From the NCBI RefSeq assembly GCF_012396015.1, contig NZ_JAAXOQ010000020.1, forward strand, positions 21,294 through 85,293: a stretch of 64,000 nt of DNA, in the 5' to 3' direction. Position numbers and translations under genes: made by a program. Shown here one piece after another: positions 23,177-34,456 of this stretch. Numbering within the stretch: position 1 is the stretch's first letter; every line of letters starts with the position of its first letter. This DNA is from Tsukamurella spumae (lineage in GTDB: Bacteria; Actinomycetota; Actinomycetes; Mycobacteriales; Mycobacteriaceae). The notes under the pieces were generated by a model. The model saw only the letters and a list, made by a program, of their open reading frames with translations, was not told the origin of the DNA and ran no database searches.

Positions 23177-24643
23177 CTACCGCTGCGGCGCGGCGGTGGG
23201 CACGATCGGCGCGGGAAGCGCCGTGTCGCCCATGAGGAAGCGGTCGACGGCGGCCGCGGCGCTGCGGCCCTCCGCGATCGCCCACACGATGAGCGACTGG
23301 CCGCGGCCCGCGTCACCGGCCACGAACACGCCGGGGACCGTCGACTGGAAGTCGTCGCCGCGCGCGACATTGCCGCGCTCGTTGTACTCGACGCCCAGCT
23401 TGTCGAGCAGGTCGTCGCGCTGCGGGCCGACGAAGCCCATCGCCAGGAGGACGAGGTCGGCCTCGAGGGTGAAGTCGGTACCCTCGACCTTCTCGAACCG
23501 GCCGCCCTCCATCTTGACCTCGTACGCCTTGAGGCCGGTGACCTTGCCGTCCTCGCCGACGAACTCCTCGGTGCTGACGGAGAACTTGCGCTCGCCGCCC
23601 TCCTCGTGCGCGGAGCTGATGCGGTACATGAGCGGGTAGGTCGGCCACGGGGTCGACTCCGCGCGCTCGCGGGGCGGCACCGGCATGATCTCGAACTGGT
23701 GCACGATCTCCGCGCCCTGACGCAGCGAGGTGCCCAGGCAGTCGGCGCCGGTGTCACCGCCGCCGATGATGACGACCTTCTTGCCCTTGGCGTGCAGCGG
23801 CGGCAGGCCGTCCTCGTCGAGGACGTCGTCGCCGACCGCGGCGCGGTTTGCCCACGGCAGGAACTCCATCGCCTGGTGGATGCCGTCCAGCTCGCGGCCG
23901 GGGATCGGCAGGTCGCGCCAGACGGTCGCCCCGTTGGCGAGCACGACCGCGTCGAAGTCCTCGCGGAGCTGCTCGACGGTGACGTCCACACCCACGTTGA
24001 CCCCGGTCTTGAAAACCGTTCCCTCGGCGTTCATCTGGGCGAGGCGACGATCGATGTGCCGCTTCTCCATCTTGAACTCGGGGATGCCGTAGCGCAGCAG
24101 GCCGCCGACGCGATCGGCGCGCTCGAACACCGTCACCGTGTGCCCGCCGCGGGTGAGCTGCTGCGCGGCGGCCAGGCCCGAGGGGCCCGAGCCGACGACG
24201 GCGATCTTCTTGCCGGTCAGCTTGGTCGGGTGCTGCGGCGAGACCCAGCCCTCGTCGAAGGCCTTGTCGATGAGCTCGACCTCGACCTGCTTGATGGTGA
24301 CGGGGTCCTGGTTGATGCCGAGCACGCACGACGCCTCACAGGGCGCCGGGCACAACCGTCCGGTGAACTCCGGGAAGTTGTTCGTGGCGTGCAGCCGCTC
24401 GATGCCGTCGTACCAGCGATCCTTGTACGCCAGCGTGTTCCACTCGGGGATCAGGTTCCCCAGCGGGCAACCGTTGTGGCAGAACGGGATACCGCAGTCC
24501 ATGCACCGGGATGCCTGCTTGCGCAGGGTGTCCCCGTCGAAGGGCTTGTAGACCTCGTTCCAGTCCAGCAGACGGAGCGGGACCGGCCGGCGGACCGGCA
24601 GTTCACGGGAGTTGTGCTTCAGAAAGCCTTGCGGATCAGCCAC
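23177..24643 (-). CDS. gltD: Glutamate synthase (NADPH), small subunit
   Basis: 488 residues. It passes electrons from NADPH to the large subunit during ammonia assimilation. The N-terminal cysteines [13 protein letters not shown] (about 47-59) and CPAPCEASC (about 98-106) bind two 4Fe-4S clusters. GSGPSG (about 152) binds [12 protein letters not shown] (about 298) binds NADPH, and [14 protein letters not shown] is the C-terminal FAD signature. GTG 24643 overlaps the gltB stop by 8 nt, so the two are translationally coupled. Full length. Confidence 0.95.
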   Translation of the reverse strand: MADPQGFLKHNSRELPVRRPVPLRLLDWNEVYKPFDGDTLRKQASRCMDCGIPFCHNGCPLGNLIPEWNTLAYKDRWYDGIERLHATNNFPEFTGRLCPAPCEASCVLGINQDPVTIKQVEVELIDKAFDEGWVSPQHPTKLTGKKIAVVGSGPSGLAAAQQLTRGGHTVTVFERADRVGGLLRYGIPEFKMEKRHIDRRLAQMNAEGTVFKTGVNVGVDVTVEQLREDFDAVVLANGATVWRDLPIPGRELDGIHQAMEFLPWANRAAVGDDVLDEDGLPPLHAKGKKVVIIGGGDTGADCLGTSLRQGAEIVHQFEIMPVPPRERAESTPWPTYPLMYRISSAHEEGGERKFSVSTEEFVGEDGKVTGLKAYEVKMEGGRFEKVEGTDFTLEADLVLLAMGFVGPQRDDLLDKLGVEYNERGNVARGDDFQSTVPGVFVAGDAGRGQSLIVWAIAEGRSAAAAVDRFLMGDTALPAPIVPTAAPQR

Positions 24644-27600
24644 GAGCGGCCTCCATCACTGCGTCGTCGATGTCGCGGCCGTCCAGTTCGGCACGCTTGA
24701 TGGCGGTGAGCACGCGCTTGTAGTCGCGCGGCATCACCTTGGCGAAGAGCTGACGCTCCCGGCCCCAGTTGGCCAGGATCCGCTCCGCGATCGCGGAGTC
24801 GGTGTACTCGTAGTGCTTGGTCACGGCCTCGAGGACGAACTCGATGTCGTCCTCGCCCAACGACTCCAGCTCCACCAGCTCGGTGTTGAGGTCGCGCTCG
24901 AACTGGCCGTCGGCGTTGTAGACGTAGGCCACGCCGCCGGACATGCCGGCGCCGAAGTTGCGTCCCGTGTCGCCGAGGACCACCACGCGGCCGCCGGTCA
25001 TGTACTCGCAGCCGTGGTCGCCCACGCCCTCGACCACCGCGACGGCGCCCGAGTTGCGCACCGCGAAGCGCTCGCCGGCCTTGCCGCTGAGGTACACCTC
25101 GCCGCCGGTCGCACCGAACAGGATCACGTTGCCCGCGATGATGTTCTCGGCGGCGACGAAGCCCTCGGGGGCGTTGCGCGCCGGCCGGACCACGATCTTG
25201 CCGCCGGACAGGCCCTTGCCCACGAAGTCGTTGGCGTCGCCCTCGAGGCGCAGCGTGATGCCCTTCGGCACGAAGGCGCCGAAACTGTTGCCCGCGCTGC
25301 CCCGGAAGGTGATGTCGATCGTGTCCTCGGGGAGCCCGTCGGCGCCGTGCGCCTTGGTCACCTCGTGGCCCAGCATCGTGCCCACGGTGCGGTTGACGTT
25401 GGAGATCGGCGTCTCGATCGTGACCGGGGCACCGGTCTCCACCGCGACCCGCGCCTGCGAGATCAGCTGCTGGTCCAGGGCCTTCTCGAGACCGTGGTCC
25501 TGGGGCTGGCTGCAGAACGGGTCCTGCTTCATGAACGGCGAGTCGACCTGGGCCAGGATCGGCGAGAGGTCGAGCTTGCCCGCCTTCGCACCTCCCCAAT
25601 GCGCCTGCGCCGCAGTGGTGTCGAGGATCTGCGACTGGCCGACGGCCTCCTGCAGGGTGCGGAAGCCCAGCTCGGCGAGGAGCTCGCGCACCTCCTCGGC
25701 GATGTAGCGGAAGAAGTTCTCCACGAACTCGGGCTTGCCGGTGAAGCGCCGGCGCAGCACCGGGTTCTGCGTGGCCACGCCCACCGGGCAGGTGTCCAGG
25801 TGGCAGACCCGCATCATGATGCAGCCGGAGACCACCAGCGGGGCGGTCGCGAAGCCGAACTCCTCGCCGCCGAGCAGCGCCGCGACGATGACGTCCCGAC
25901 CCGTCTTGAGCTGACCGTCGACCTGCACCACGATCCGGTCGCGCAGACCGTTGAGCAGCAGCGTCTGCTGGGTCTCGGCGAGGCCGATCTCCCAGGGCGC
26001 GCCGGCGTGCTTGACCGAGGTCAGCGGGGTGGCGCCGGTGCCGCCGTCGTGGCCCGAGATGAGCACGACGTCGGCGTGCGCCTTGGAGACGCCCGCGGCG
26101 ACGGTGCCCACGCCGATCTCCGAGACCAGTTTCACGTGGATCCGCGCCTGCGGGTTCGCGTTCTTCAGGTCGTGGATCAGCTGCGCGAGATCCTCGATCG
26201 AGTAGATGTCGTGGTGCGGGGGCGGCGAGATCAGGCCGACGCCCGGCGTCGATCCGCGGACCTCGGCGACCCAGGGGTACACCTTGTGCGGGGGCAGCTG
26301 CCCGCCCTCGCCGGGCTTCGCGCCCTGCGCCATCTTGATCTGGATATCGGTGCAGTTGCTCAGGTAGTGCGAGGTCACGCCGAACCGGCCCGAGGCGACC
26401 TGCTTGATCGCGCTGCGCCGGAGATCGCCGTTCTCGTCGGGGGTGAACCGCCGCGGATCCTCGCCGCCCTCACCGGAGTTGCTGCGGCCGCCGAGCCGGT
26501 TCATGGCGATCGCCAGGGTCTCGTGCGCCTCCGCCGAGATCGAGCCGTAGCTCATGGCGCCGGTCGAGAACCGCTTGACGATCTCGCTCACGGGCTCCAC
26601 CTCGTCGACGGAGATCGACGGGCGGTCGCTGTTGAAGCGGAACAGTCCGCGCAGCGAGGCCAGGCGCGTGCTCTGGTCGTTGACCAGCGCGGTGTACTCC
26701 TTGAACACCTTGTACTGCCCGGTGCGCGTCGCGTGCTGGAGCTTGAAGACGGTGTCCGGGTTGAACAGGTGGTACTCGCCCTCACGACGCCACTGGTACT
26801 CGCCGCCCACCTCGAGCTCGCGGTGCGCCAGCTCCTCGGGGCGGTCGTTCATGGCGCGCTTGTGCCGCGCGGCCACGTCGGCGGCGATCTCCTCCAGGCC
26901 GATCCCGTCGAGCTGGCTCTGCAGGCCGGTGAAGAACTCGTCGACGATCTCCTGCGACAGGCCGATGACCTGGAACAGCTGCGCACCGGTGTACGAGGCG
27001 AGAGTGGAGATGCCCATCTTGGACATCACCTTGAGCACGCCCTTGCCGGCCGCCTTGACGTAGTTGGCGTTGAGCTTCTCCAGGGGGGTGCCGTTGAGCT
27101 CGCCGCGGAGGTGCATGTCCTCGATGGTCGCGAAGGCCATGTACGGGTTCACCGCCGCCGCACCGCAGCCGATGAGCGCGGCCATGTGGTGCACCTCGCG
27201 GGCGTCGCCGGACTCGACGATGAGGCCGACCTTGGTGCGGCTGCGCTCGCGCACCAGGTGGTGGTGCACGGCGGAGGTCAGCAGCAGCGACGGGATCGGC
27301 GCCAGCAGCCGGTCGGAGTTGCGGTCCGACAGAATGATCAGGCGCGCGCCACCGGCGATCGCCTCGGAGACCCGGGTGCGCACGGTGTCCAGCGCCTCGC
27401 GCAGGCCCTTGCCGCCCTCGGCGACGTGGTACAGGCCCGGGATGACCACGGACCGGAACTCGGGCAGGGTGCCGTCGTCGTTGACCTTGACCAGCTTGAT
27501 CAGCTCGTCGTTGTTGAGGATCGGCTGGTCCAGGTGGATCTGGCGGCAGCTGCCCGGCTCCGGGTGCAGCAGGTCGCCCTCGCCGCCGATGGTGCCGCCG

Positions 27601-29243
27601 AGGCTGGTGACGATCTCCTCGCGGATGGCGTCCAGCGGCGGGTTGGTCACCTGCGCGAACAGCTGCTGGAAGTAGTCGAACAGCAGCCGGGGCCGCAGCG
27701 ACAGCACGGCGACCGGGGTATCGGTGCCCATGGAGCCGATCGCCTCGGCACCCGTCTTCGCCATCGGCGTGAGCAGCAGGTCCAGTTCCTCGGTGGTGTA
27801 CCCGAACATCTGCTGCCGCTGGGTGACCCGGTCGTGCGGCATCACGGGGTGCGGGCGGTCCGGGAGCTCCTTGAGGCGCAGCAGTCCCTCGTCGAGCCAC
27901 TGCTGGTAGGGCTCGGCCGCGGCCAGGTCGCTCTTGATCTCCTCATCGGAGACGATGCGCCCCTGCGCCGTGTCCACCAGGAACATGCGGCCCGGCTGCA
28001 GGCGGGTCTTGTAGACCACCTCGGAGTGGTCGATGTCGAGGACGCCGACCTCCGAGCCGAGCACGACGAGGCCGTCCTTGGTGACCCAGATCCGCGACGG
28101 GCGAAGGCCGTTGCGGTCCAGCACGGCGCCGATCAGGGTGCCGTCGGTGAAGCACACCGACGCCGGCCCGTCCCACGGCTCCATCAAGGAGGAGTGGTAC
28201 TCGTAGAACGCCCGGCGCGCCGGGTCCATGTCCTGGTGCCGCTCCCACGCCTCGGGGATCATCATCAGCACGGCGTGCGGCAGGCTGCGACCGCCCAGGT
28301 GCAGCAGCTCGAGGACCTCGTCGAAGCGCGCGGTGTCGGAACCGCCCTCCGTGCAGATCGGGAAGATCTTGTCGGCGGCGTCCTCGCCGAACGCCGAGAC
28401 ATCGAGCAGCGCCTCGCGGGCCCGCATCCAGTTCTCGTTGCCGCCGACGGTGTTGATCTCGCCGTTGTGGGCGACCCGCCGGTACGGGTGGGCCAGCGGC
28501 CAGCTCGGGAAGGTGTTCGTGGAGAAACGCGAATGCACCAGGCCCAGAGCCGATTCCACGCGCTCGTCCTGCAGGTCCACGAAGAATCCGCGCAGCTGCG
28601 GAGTGGTCAGCATGCCCTTGTAGACGAAGGTCTGGCCGGACAGCGACGGGAAGTACACCGACTCCTCGCCCTGCGAGCCGGCGCCCGCACCGTCGGTGCC
28701 GAGCTCGCGCTCGATCCGCTTGCGGATCACGAAGCAGCGCCGCTCGAGGTCCATACCGGACAGGGGTGCACCGTCGGAATCCGTTCCGGCGATGAAGATC
28801 TGGCGCATGGTGGGCATCGCATCGCGCGCCAGCGCTCCCAGCGAGCCGTCGTCGGTGGGCTGATCGCGCCAACCCAGGACCGTCAGGCCCTCCGCGGCGA
28901 CGATCCGCTCCACGCCCGCCGCGGCGGCCGTCGCCTCCGCGGCGGCCTGCGGCAGGAAGGCGATGCCCGTGGCGTAGGCGCCCTGGTGGGGCAGCTCGAA
29001 GTCCACGACCTCGCGGAAGAAGCGGTCCGGCACCTGGATCAGGATGCCCGCGCCGTCACCGGTGTTGGGCTCGGCGCCGGCGGCGCCACGGTGCTCGAGG
29101 TTGACCAGGGCGGTGATGGCCTTGTCGACGATGTCCCGGGACTTGCGCCCGTGCATGTCCACCACGAAGGCGACGCCACACGCGTCGTGCTCGTTGGCGG
29201 GGTGGTACAGGCCCTGCGGGCCCGGGGGGACGAATCGGCTCAT
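24636..29243 (-). CDS. gltB: Glutamate synthase (NADPH), large subunit
   Basis: 1535 residues. It makes two glutamates from glutamine and 2-oxoglutarate. After a short propeptide, Cys22 (DACGVAFV) is the N-terminal nucleophile of the class II amidotransferase domain. The central and FMN-binding synthase domains follow ([32 protein letters not shown]). The 3Fe-4S cysteines are in [15 protein letters not shown] (about 1145), and the C-terminal Gly-rich beta-helix domain is complete. First gene of the gltBD operon. Confidence 0.97.
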   Translation of the reverse strand: MSRFVPPGPQGLYHPANEHDACGVAFVVDMHGRKSRDIVDKAITALVNLEHRGAAGAEPNTGDGAGILIQVPDRFFREVVDFELPHQGAYATGIAFLPQAAAEATAAAAGVERIVAAEGLTVLGWRDQPTDDGSLGALARDAMPTMRQIFIAGTDSDGAPLSGMDLERRCFVIRKRIERELGTDGAGAGSQGEESVYFPSLSGQTFVYKGMLTTPQLRGFFVDLQDERVESALGLVHSRFSTNTFPSWPLAHPYRRVAHNGEINTVGGNENWMRAREALLDVSAFGEDAADKIFPICTEGGSDTARFDEVLELLHLGGRSLPHAVLMMIPEAWERHQDMDPARRAFYEYHSSLMEPWDGPASVCFTDGTLIGAVLDRNGLRPSRIWVTKDGLVVLGSEVGVLDIDHSEVVYKTRLQPGRMFLVDTAQGRIVSDEEIKSDLAAAEPYQQWLDEGLLRLKELPDRPHPVMPHDRVTQRQQMFGYTTEELDLLLTPMAKTGAEAIGSMGTDTPVAVLSLRPRLLFDYFQQLFAQVTNPPLDAIREEIVTSLGGTIGGEGDLLHPEPGSCRQIHLDQPILNNDELIKLVKVNDDGTLPEFRSVVIPGLYHVAEGGKGLREALDTVRTRVSEAIAGGARLIILSDRNSDRLLAPIPSLLLTSAVHHHLVRERSRTKVGLIVESGDAREVHHMAALIGCGAAAVNPYMAFATIEDMHLRGELNGTPLEKLNANYVKAAGKGVLKVMSKMGISTLASYTGAQLFQVIGLSQEIVDEFFTGLQSQLDGIGLEEIAADVAARHKRAMNDRPEELAHRELEVGGEYQWRREGEYHLFNPDTVFKLQHATRTGQYKVFKEYTALVNDQSTRLASLRGLFRFNSDRPSISVDEVEPVSEIVKRFSTGAMSYGSISAEAHETLAIAMNRLGGRSNSGEGGEDPRRFTPDENGDLRRSAIKQVASGRFGVTSHYLSNCTDIQIKMAQGAKPGEGGQLPPHKVYPWVAEVRGSTPGVGLISPPPHHDIYSIEDLAQLIHDLKNANPQARIHVKLVSEIGVGTVAAGVSKAHADVVLISGHDGGTGATPLTSVKHAGAPWEIGLAETQQTLLLNGLRDRIVVQVDGQLKTGRDVIVAALLGGEEFGFATAPLVVSGCIMMRVCHLDTCPVGVATQNPVLRRRFTGKPEFVENFFRYIAEEVRELLAELGFRTLQEAVGQSQILDTTAAQAHWGGAKAGKLDLSPILAQVDSPFMKQDPFCSQPQDHGLEKALDQQLISQARVAVETGAPVTIETPISNVNRTVGTMLGHEVTKAHGADGLPEDTIDITFRGSAGNSFGAFVPKGITLRLEGDANDFVGKGLSGGKIVVRPARNAPEGFVAAENIIAGNVILFGATGGEVYLSGKAGERFAVRNSGAVAVVEGVGDHGCEYMTGGRVVVLGDTGRNFGAGMSGGVAYVYNADGQFERDLNTELVELESLGEDDIEFVLEAVTKHYEYTDSAIAERILANWGRERQLFAKVMPRDYKRVLTAIKRAELDGRDIDDAVMEAARG

Positions 29244-29471
29244 CGAATACCTGCCTTAGCGCAGCGCCTCACGGCGGAACGGACGGATCAAGGGCGGCGA
29301 ACAGCGCGCGTCCGTCGGACGCGGCTCGCCTCAGGCATCGTTGGCTGTAGTCAAAACTGTAGTTTCCCCCGCCCGGATCACAAAATGAAAGGCCATCCTT
29401 ACTCTGCTTGACCTGGGGTGATTGCCGGTCGCGGCACAGCGGACCCCAGGTTTCGGCTAGGTTTCCCCCTC
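29244..29471. promoter_or_regulatory. gltB upstream region
   Basis: 228 bp between gltB and the divergent permease gene. CTGTAGT occurs twice 12 bp apart (29345-29351, 29357-29363), a spacing that suits a regulator bound on one face of the helix; the minus strand reads TTGACTACAG here, offering a -35-like TTGACT for gltB. No known nitrogen-regulator (GlnR/AmtR) box is recognised. Confidence 0.35.
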
Positions 29472-30254
29472 GTGACCGGTGGTAGTGATCGGGGCGAGTT
29501 GCTGAGCGTCGGGCCGGGCCTCGCCGTCGTGCTCGTCACCCTCGCGCTGACCGGCGCCGCAGTGGCCTGGCTCGGGCGCACCGGCTACGGGGCGGCGGTC
29601 CTGGGGGCGGCGGCGCGGGCCACGCTGCAGTTGGCCGTCCTCGGCATGGCGCTGAGCCTGATCGTGCGGAGTCTGTGGTTCACGGCGGCGTTCACCGTAC
29701 TGATGGGGTGCACGGCGGGCTGGACCGCGGCGGGACGCATCGTGGGGCGCCGTCCCCGCTGGTCCGAGTTCGCGGTGACGACCGTGACCGTCGCCGGCCC
29801 CGCGGCGCTCCTGACGGTCGCGCTGATCCTCTCGGGCGTGCTGCCCGCGCGGGGAATCGCCGTGATCCCCGTGGCGGGCAGCGCGATCGGGGCGGCGATG
29901 GCCGCAGCTGGGTTGGCGGGCACGCGTGCGCTGGAGGAGCTCGCGGCGCGGCGCGGCGAGCTGGAGGCGGGGCTGTCCCTGGGGCTGGATCCGATGTTCG
30001 TCCGGCTCGACCTGACCCGCTCAGCCGCGGCGACCGCGCTGATCCCCGCACTGGACCAGACGCGGACCGTGGGACTGGTGACGATCCCGGGCGCTTTCGT
30101 GGGCATGGTGCTGGGCGGTGCCTCACCGGTGGCCGCGGCGATCATGCAGCTCTACGTCCTGGTCGCGATCCTCTGCGTGACCCCGATCGCAGTCGTCGCG
30201 GTCACGTGGCTCGTCGCCGACGGCAGGTACGAGACCGGTCGGCGCAACTACTGA
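29472..30254 (+). CDS. UPF0014-family permease (FetB-like)
   Basis: 260 residues with about seven membrane helices. The pattern matches the UPF0014/YbbM (FetB) family: AARATLQLAVLGMAL early, GRRPRWSEF loop, VIPVAGSAIGAAMAAAGL, LSLGLDP, LIPALDQTRTVGLVTIPGAFVGMVLGGASPV. FetB pairs with the ATPase FetA to export iron in E. coli; no fetA-like ATPase is adjacent here, so the partner would be elsewhere. GTG 29472 is preferred because the upstream 18 codons look non-coding. Confidence 0.8.
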   Translation: MTGGSDRGELLSVGPGLAVVLVTLALTGAAVAWLGRTGYGAAVLGAAARATLQLAVLGMALSLIVRSLWFTAAFTVLMGCTAGWTAAGRIVGRRPRWSEFAVTTVTVAGPAALLTVALILSGVLPARGIAVIPVAGSAIGAAMAAAGLAGTRALEELAARRGELEAGLSLGLDPMFVRLDLTRSAAATALIPALDQTRTVGLVTIPGAFVGMVLGGASPVAAAIMQLYVLVAILCVTPIAVVAVTWLVADGRYETGRRNY

Positions 30255-30260
30255 GCTCCT

Positions 30261-30299
30261 GCGGTCGATGGTGCCCACCACGCGGGCACTATCGACCGC
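30261..30299. terminator. Bidirectional hairpin terminator
   Basis: The 16-nt arm 30261-30276 (GCGGTCGATGGTGCCC) pairs with 30284-30299 (GGGCACTATCGACCGC) with one mismatch that becomes a G-U pair in one direction. It lies between the converging permease and aldo/keto reductase genes and reaches to within 2 bp of the latter's stop. Confidence 0.8.
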
Positions 30300-30300
30300 A

Positions 30301-31173
30301 CTACGAACCGGCGATGGCGTTCAGCTCGGCGACCGCGTCCTCCGGGAGTTCCAGGGCAGCGCCGGCGATGTTCTCGCGCAGGTGGACCACCGAGGAGGTG
30401 CCGGGGATGAGCAGGATGTTCGGGGAGCGCTGCAGCAGCCAGGCGAGGGCGACCGACATGGGCGTCGCCTCCAGCCGCGCGGCGACGGCGTTGAGCGCCT
30501 CCGACTGCAGCGGGCTGAAGCCGCCGAGCGGGAAGTACGGCACGTACGCGATCCCCTGCGCCGCCAGCGAATCCACGAGCTCGTCGTCCACGCGGTGGGC
30601 GATGTTGTAGAAGTTCTGTACGCACGCGACCGGGGCGATCGACTGCGCCTCGCGTACCTGCTCGGCGGACACCGTGCTGATGCCGAGGTGGCGGATCAGC
30701 CCCTGCTGCTGCAGTTCGGCGAGCGCGGTGAAGGGCTCGGCGATCGACCCCGGAGCAGGCGTGTCGAAGTCGCCGACGCGCAGATTCACCACGTCGATCG
30801 CGTCGAGCCCGAGGCGTTCGAGGTTCTCGTCGACCGCGCGGCGCAGGTCGTCGGGCTCGAGGGCCGGCGGCCAGCCGCCCGTGGCGTCGCGGCGGGCCCC
30901 GACCTTGGTGACGATGTGCAGCGAGTCCGGGTAGGGGTGCAGCGCCTCGCGGATGATCTCGTTCGTGACGAACGGCCCGTAGTAGTCGCTGGTGTCGATG
31001 TGGGTGATGCCGAGGTCGATCACATCGTGCAGGACCTCGATCGCGGCCTCGCGGTCCGCCGGCGGGCCGAAGACACCCGGGCCGGCGAGCTGCATCGCGC
31101 CGTAGCCGAAGCGGGTGACCGACAGGTCGCCGCCCAGATCGAATGTCCCGCCGGGCGGCGTGGGTGCGGTCAT
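30301..31173 (-). CDS. Aldo/keto reductase
   Basis: 290 residues, a TIM-barrel NADPH-dependent oxidoreductase. It carries ITHIDTSDYYGP (Asp and Tyr of the tetrad), IVTKVGARR (Lys), VNLRVGD where the family usually has the His-bearing strand, and IPGTSSVVHLRENI (NADPH-binding C-terminus). The catalytic His is replaced by Asn in VNLRV, as in several AKR subfamilies. ATG 31173. Substrate unknown. Confidence 0.85.
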   Translation of the reverse strand: MTAPTPPGGTFDLGGDLSVTRFGYGAMQLAGPGVFGPPADREAAIEVLHDVIDLGITHIDTSDYYGPFVTNEIIREALHPYPDSLHIVTKVGARRDATGGWPPALEPDDLRRAVDENLERLGLDAIDVVNLRVGDFDTPAPGSIAEPFTALAELQQQGLIRHLGISTVSAEQVREAQSIAPVACVQNFYNIAHRVDDELVDSLAAQGIAYVPYFPLGGFSPLQSEALNAVAARLEATPMSVALAWLLQRSPNILLIPGTSSVVHLRENIAGAALELPEDAVAELNAIAGS

Positions 31174-31275
31174 GAGGACTCCTTCGTCGTCAGCGCTGAT
31201 CCCTCCAGCGTTCCACTGCCGCCACGATTTCGCACGGGACCCGTCGAGCGCGGGTACCCGGCCACCCCCTCGGCG

Positions 31276-31737
31276 TCAGTATCCGTGCTTGTCCTGCCGC
31301 ACCTGCCGCCAGCGCTCCATCATCTCGGGGAGCTCGCCGATCATGAACTCGAAGAAGTCCCGCATCACGGACAGCCGCTCAGCGGCGGGACCGCCGGGCG
31401 GAAGTTCCTCGATGCCCTCGATCGCCACCTCGCGCCACCGCTCCAGGATCGGATTCCGCGAGGCGAAGACCTCGTACCAGATGTCGTCGCCGAGCGTGAT
31501 CAGACTGTGCCGCGACCCCGGGACGTGGGTGCGGCGGATCATGGACGTCTGCTCGAGGTACCCCACCGCGCCGGACACCGCCCCCGCGGACACCTGCAGT
31601 TGCGCGGCGATCTGCGACGGGGTCAGCGCGGCCTCCGGCGAGGTCAGCACCGCGGCGAACACGCGGGACGCCATCCGCTGCATCCCGGCCTCCACGAACG
31701 CGGCTGCCATGTTCTCCACGAAGTCCGGCGCGTCCAT
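31276..31737 (-). CDS. GbsR/MarR-family transcriptional regulator
   Basis: 153 residues. A winged helix (LTPSQIAAQLQVSAGAVSGAVGYLEQTSMIRRTHVPGSR, about 38-76) is followed by a helical C-terminus (RWREVAIEGIEEL, FFEFMIGELPEMMERW) typical of GbsR-type regulators next to drug-exporter genes. It is divergent from the ABC exporter, with a perfect palindrome in between (31767-31782), so it very likely represses that operon and itself. ATG 31737. Confidence 0.85.
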   Translation of the reverse strand: MDAPDFVENMAAAFVEAGMQRMASRVFAAVLTSPEAALTPSQIAAQLQVSAGAVSGAVGYLEQTSMIRRTHVPGSRHSLITLGDDIWYEVFASRNPILERWREVAIEGIEELPPGGPAAERLSVMRDFFEFMIGELPEMMERWRQVRQDKHGY

Positions 31738-31766
31738 ATCGCGCAGATTATCTGAATTTCTGACAC

Positions 31767-31782
31767 TTCACAAATTTGTGAA
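31767..31782. promoter_or_regulatory. Perfect 16-bp palindrome, predicted GbsR-type operator
   Basis: TTCACAAATTTGTGAA is fully symmetric and lies 20 bp before the ABC ATPase start and 29 bp from the regulator start. Position and symmetry fit control of both divergent genes. Confidence 0.75.
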
Positions 31783-31802
31783 ATGAGCGTAGCGTCAGCG
31801 CC

Positions 31803-32699
31803 ATGACAACTGACGTCATCCGCGCCGAGGGCCTCACCAAGACCTTCGGCAGCGCACATGCCCTCAACGGACTCGACCTGACCGTGACCCCCGGAGAGGT
31901 GCACGCCTTCCTCGGACCCAACGGCGCCGGCAAGTCCACCACCATCCGCGTCCTGTTGGGGCTCCTGCGGAAGACCTCGGGCACCGTCGAACTGCTCGGC
32001 GGCGATCCGTGGCGCCAGGCGCCCGAACTGCACCGTCGCCTGGCCTACGTACCGGGCGATGTCACCCTGTGGCCCAACCTGTCCGGCGGCGAGATCATCG
32101 ACCTGATGGGCCGCCTCCGGGGCGGGCTCGACGAGGCCCGCCGCGCCGAGCTCATCGAGCGCTTCGCCCTGGACCCCGCGAAGAAGGCGCGCACCTACAG
32201 CAAGGGCAACCGGCAGAAGGTCGCGCTCGTCGCGGCGTTCGCGGCGCGTGCCGAGCTCATGATCCTCGACGAACCGACCTCCGGCCTCGACCCGCTGATG
32301 GAGGAGGTGTTCACGCAGTGCCTCGCCGAGGCGAAGGCCGCGGGCACCTCGATCCTGCTGTCCAGCCACATCCTGTCCGAGGTGGACCGGGTGGCCGACA
32401 CGGTCACCATCATCAAGGACGGCGCGACCGTCGAGACCGGTTCCCTGGCCTCGCTCCGCCACCTGTCCCGCACGCGTGTCGAGGCGACGCTCGCGCGGAC
32501 CGTCGACCTGTCCGGCGATCCGGACGTGCACGACCTGCAGGCCGACGGTGACCGGGTCTCGTTCAGCGTCGAATCCCGTGATCTGGGAAGGGTTCTCGGC
32601 GAGCTCGCGGCCGCCGGGCCCACATCGCTGACGAGCCGCCCACCCACGCTCGAGGAACTGTTCCTGCGGCACTACGACACCGCGGGGGCCGTGCGATGA
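31803..32699 (+). CDS. ABC exporter ATPase
   Basis: 298 residues. Walker [10 protein letters not shown] is at 38-46, the signature region is YSKGNRQK, Walker B is [13 protein letters not shown] (about 153-165) and the switch His is in SSHILSE. A C-terminal domain of about 70 residues follows, as in drug-export (DrrA-like) ATPases. It overlaps the permease gene by 4 nt (ATGA). The pair resembles M. tuberculosis Rv1218c-Rv1217c, an exporter of varied toxic compounds. Confidence 0.9.
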   Translation: MTTDVIRAEGLTKTFGSAHALNGLDLTVTPGEVHAFLGPNGAGKSTTIRVLLGLLRKTSGTVELLGGDPWRQAPELHRRLAYVPGDVTLWPNLSGGEIIDLMGRLRGGLDEARRAELIERFALDPAKKARTYSKGNRQKVALVAAFAARAELMILDEPTSGLDPLMEEVFTQCLAEAKAAGTSILLSSHILSEVDRVADTVTIIKDGATVETGSLASLRHLSRTRVEATLARTVDLSGDPDVHDLQADGDRVSFSVESRDLGRVLGELAAAGPTSLTSRPPTLEELFLRHYDTAGAVR

Positions 32700-34276
32700 C
32701 GGGTCTGGCTCCCGCCCTCCGGTTGGTGTTGCGGCGCGACCGCATCCAGCTGGTGGTGTGGCTGTTGCTGTACGTGGCCATGGCCGCGTCGGCGTACTCG
32801 ACGGCGAAGACCAACTACGCCGATCCCGAGTCGCTGCATTCGGCGGCGCGCGCCGCGAGCGAGAACCCCTCCCTCGTGGCGATGTTCGGCCCGGTCTACT
32901 CGGCGACCGTGGGCGCTGTCGCCATGATCAAGATGGTCGTCATGATGGCGGCCGCGCTGGGCCTGCTCACCGGGCTGCTGGTGATCCGGCACACCCGCGC
33001 CGACGAGGAGTCCGGCCGCCGGGAGATGTTGGGCGCCTCCGCGATCGACCGCACGGCGCCCCCGATCGCCGCGCTCATCGAGTCCGTCGTGCTGAGCCTG
33101 GCGATCGGCGTGCTCAGCGCGCTGGTACTGATCGGCATGGGTGCGGACGCGCGCGGCAGCCTGAACTTCGGTGCGCTGTGGGCGTTCACGGGCATCGTGT
33201 TCGCGACATGGGCCCTGCTCTGCGCACAGCTCACGGAGGGTGCTCGCGCGGCCCGCGGACTGTTCGCCGTGGGCCTCGGCGTCGCCTACCTACTCCGGGC
33301 CGTCGGCGATGTCTCCGTCATCCTGACCGACGGTACGCTGCCGGCCGAGCCCGGCTGGGAGTCCTGGCTGTCCCCACTGGGCTGGGCGCAGCAGATCCGG
33401 CCCTTCGCCGCGGACCGGCCGTGGCCGATCCTGGCGCTGCTGGCACTGTCCGTGGTGTTCACCGCGGTGGCACTGCGCCTGGCCGCAGAGCGCGACCTGG
33501 GCGCCGGACTCATCCCCGTGGGCCGCGGAAAGGCCCGTGCCGGAGCCCTGCTCGGCACCGTCGAGGCGCTGACCTGGCGGCTGCACCGGGGTCAGGTGAT
33601 CGGCTGGAGCGTCGGCTTCCTCGCCGTCGGCCTCGCCTTCGGCGGCATGGGCAGCGCGATCGACTCCCTGGTCGGCAACAGCGGCACGCGCGAGATGCTC
33701 GAGCGGCTGGGCGGATCCGGCTCGAGCATGCTCGACATCTTCTTCGGCGCCGAGTTCTCGATCATGGGCATGGCGACGGCCGCGCTGGGCATCTCCATCG
33801 TCAACACCGCGTGCTCCGAGGAGACCTCGGGCCGGGCCGAGTACCTGCTGTCCGCGCCGGTCCGGCGCCTGCGCTGGTACGCCTCGCACCTGACGGCCGC
33901 CGTGATCGCGACCTCCGTCGCGACCTTCGCGCTGGGCGTGGGGGTCTCGCTCACCGCGGGGCGCCAGCTGATCCTGCCCGCCCTGGCCGCGCTGCCCGCC
34001 GTGTGGGTGATCACCGCGATCGCCGCCCTGGCCGGCGCGATCTCGGCGCACTGGTCCTCGGTCGGCTGGGTGGTCCTCGCGCTGTGCGTGATGACCATGG
34101 TCGCCGATGTGCTCAAGCTGCCCGACTGGGTCGCGAAGGTCTCGCCGTTCAAGCACGTCGCGACGCAGCCGGGGGCGACGGTGCTGACCGGCGCCACCCT
34201 CGCCCTGGTCCTGATCGCCGCGGCGGGTCTCGTCGCGGCCGCGTTCTCCGAGTCGCGGCGGGATCTGGCCTCGTAG
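32696..34276 (+). CDS. ABC exporter permease (ABC-2, polyketide-antibiotic type)
   Basis: 526 residues with about 12 hydrophobic helices in two halves, each starting with an ABC-2 type TM bundle ([32 protein letters not shown]). The length and two-half layout match the putative exporter of polyketide antibiotics group (Rv1217c-like). Starts at ATG 32696 inside the ATPase 3' end. Substrate unknown. Confidence 0.85.
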   Translation: MTGLAPALRLVLRRDRIQLVVWLLLYVAMAASAYSTAKTNYADPESLHSAARAASENPSLVAMFGPVYSATVGAVAMIKMVVMMAAALGLLTGLLVIRHTRADEESGRREMLGASAIDRTAPPIAALIESVVLSLAIGVLSALVLIGMGADARGSLNFGALWAFTGIVFATWALLCAQLTEGARAARGLFAVGLGVAYLLRAVGDVSVILTDGTLPAEPGWESWLSPLGWAQQIRPFAADRPWPILALLALSVVFTAVALRLAAERDLGAGLIPVGRGKARAGALLGTVEALTWRLHRGQVIGWSVGFLAVGLAFGGMGSAIDSLVGNSGTREMLERLGGSGSSMLDIFFGAEFSIMGMATAALGISIVNTACSEETSGRAEYLLSAPVRRLRWYASHLTAAVIATSVATFALGVGVSLTAGRQLILPALAALPAVWVITAIAALAGAISAHWSSVGWVVLALCVMTMVADVLKLPDWVAKVSPFKHVATQPGATVLTGATLALVLIAAAGLVAAAFSESRRDLAS

Positions 34277-34363
34277 GGGCCGGGTCTCACGCACTGAGAC
34301 GGTTGAACTTTCACCTGAGAGACACCGGGCTAACTTGAAAGATCAAAAGCCCTGCAAATGACT

Positions 34364-34397
34364 ACTGACCGCAGCGAGCGAGTCAGCTGCGGTCAGT
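34364..34397. terminator. Perfect 12-bp hairpin after the ABC operon
   Basis: ACTGACCGCAGC (34364-34375) pairs exactly with GCTGCGGTCAGT (34386-34397) around a 10-nt loop, then GCTGTCTT. It lies between the permease stop (34276) and the converging racemase-like stop (34457), in AT-richer sequence. Probably a bidirectional terminator. Confidence 0.65.
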
Positions 34398-34456
34398 GCT
34401 GTCTTAGGATAACAGGACCATTGCGATCATGCATATATCCCGTCGCGGTATTTCTG

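Noticed and set aside
24612..29411. 1599-codon rightward open frame opposite gltB
   Set aside because: It is the antisense shadow of the intact gltB gene, produced by high GC and codon bias; no start signal or recognisable domain.
34310..34345. Insertion-sequence end
   Set aside because: CTTTCACCTGAGAGAC and CTTGAAAG resemble element ends, but no matching opposite end or transposase fragment was found.
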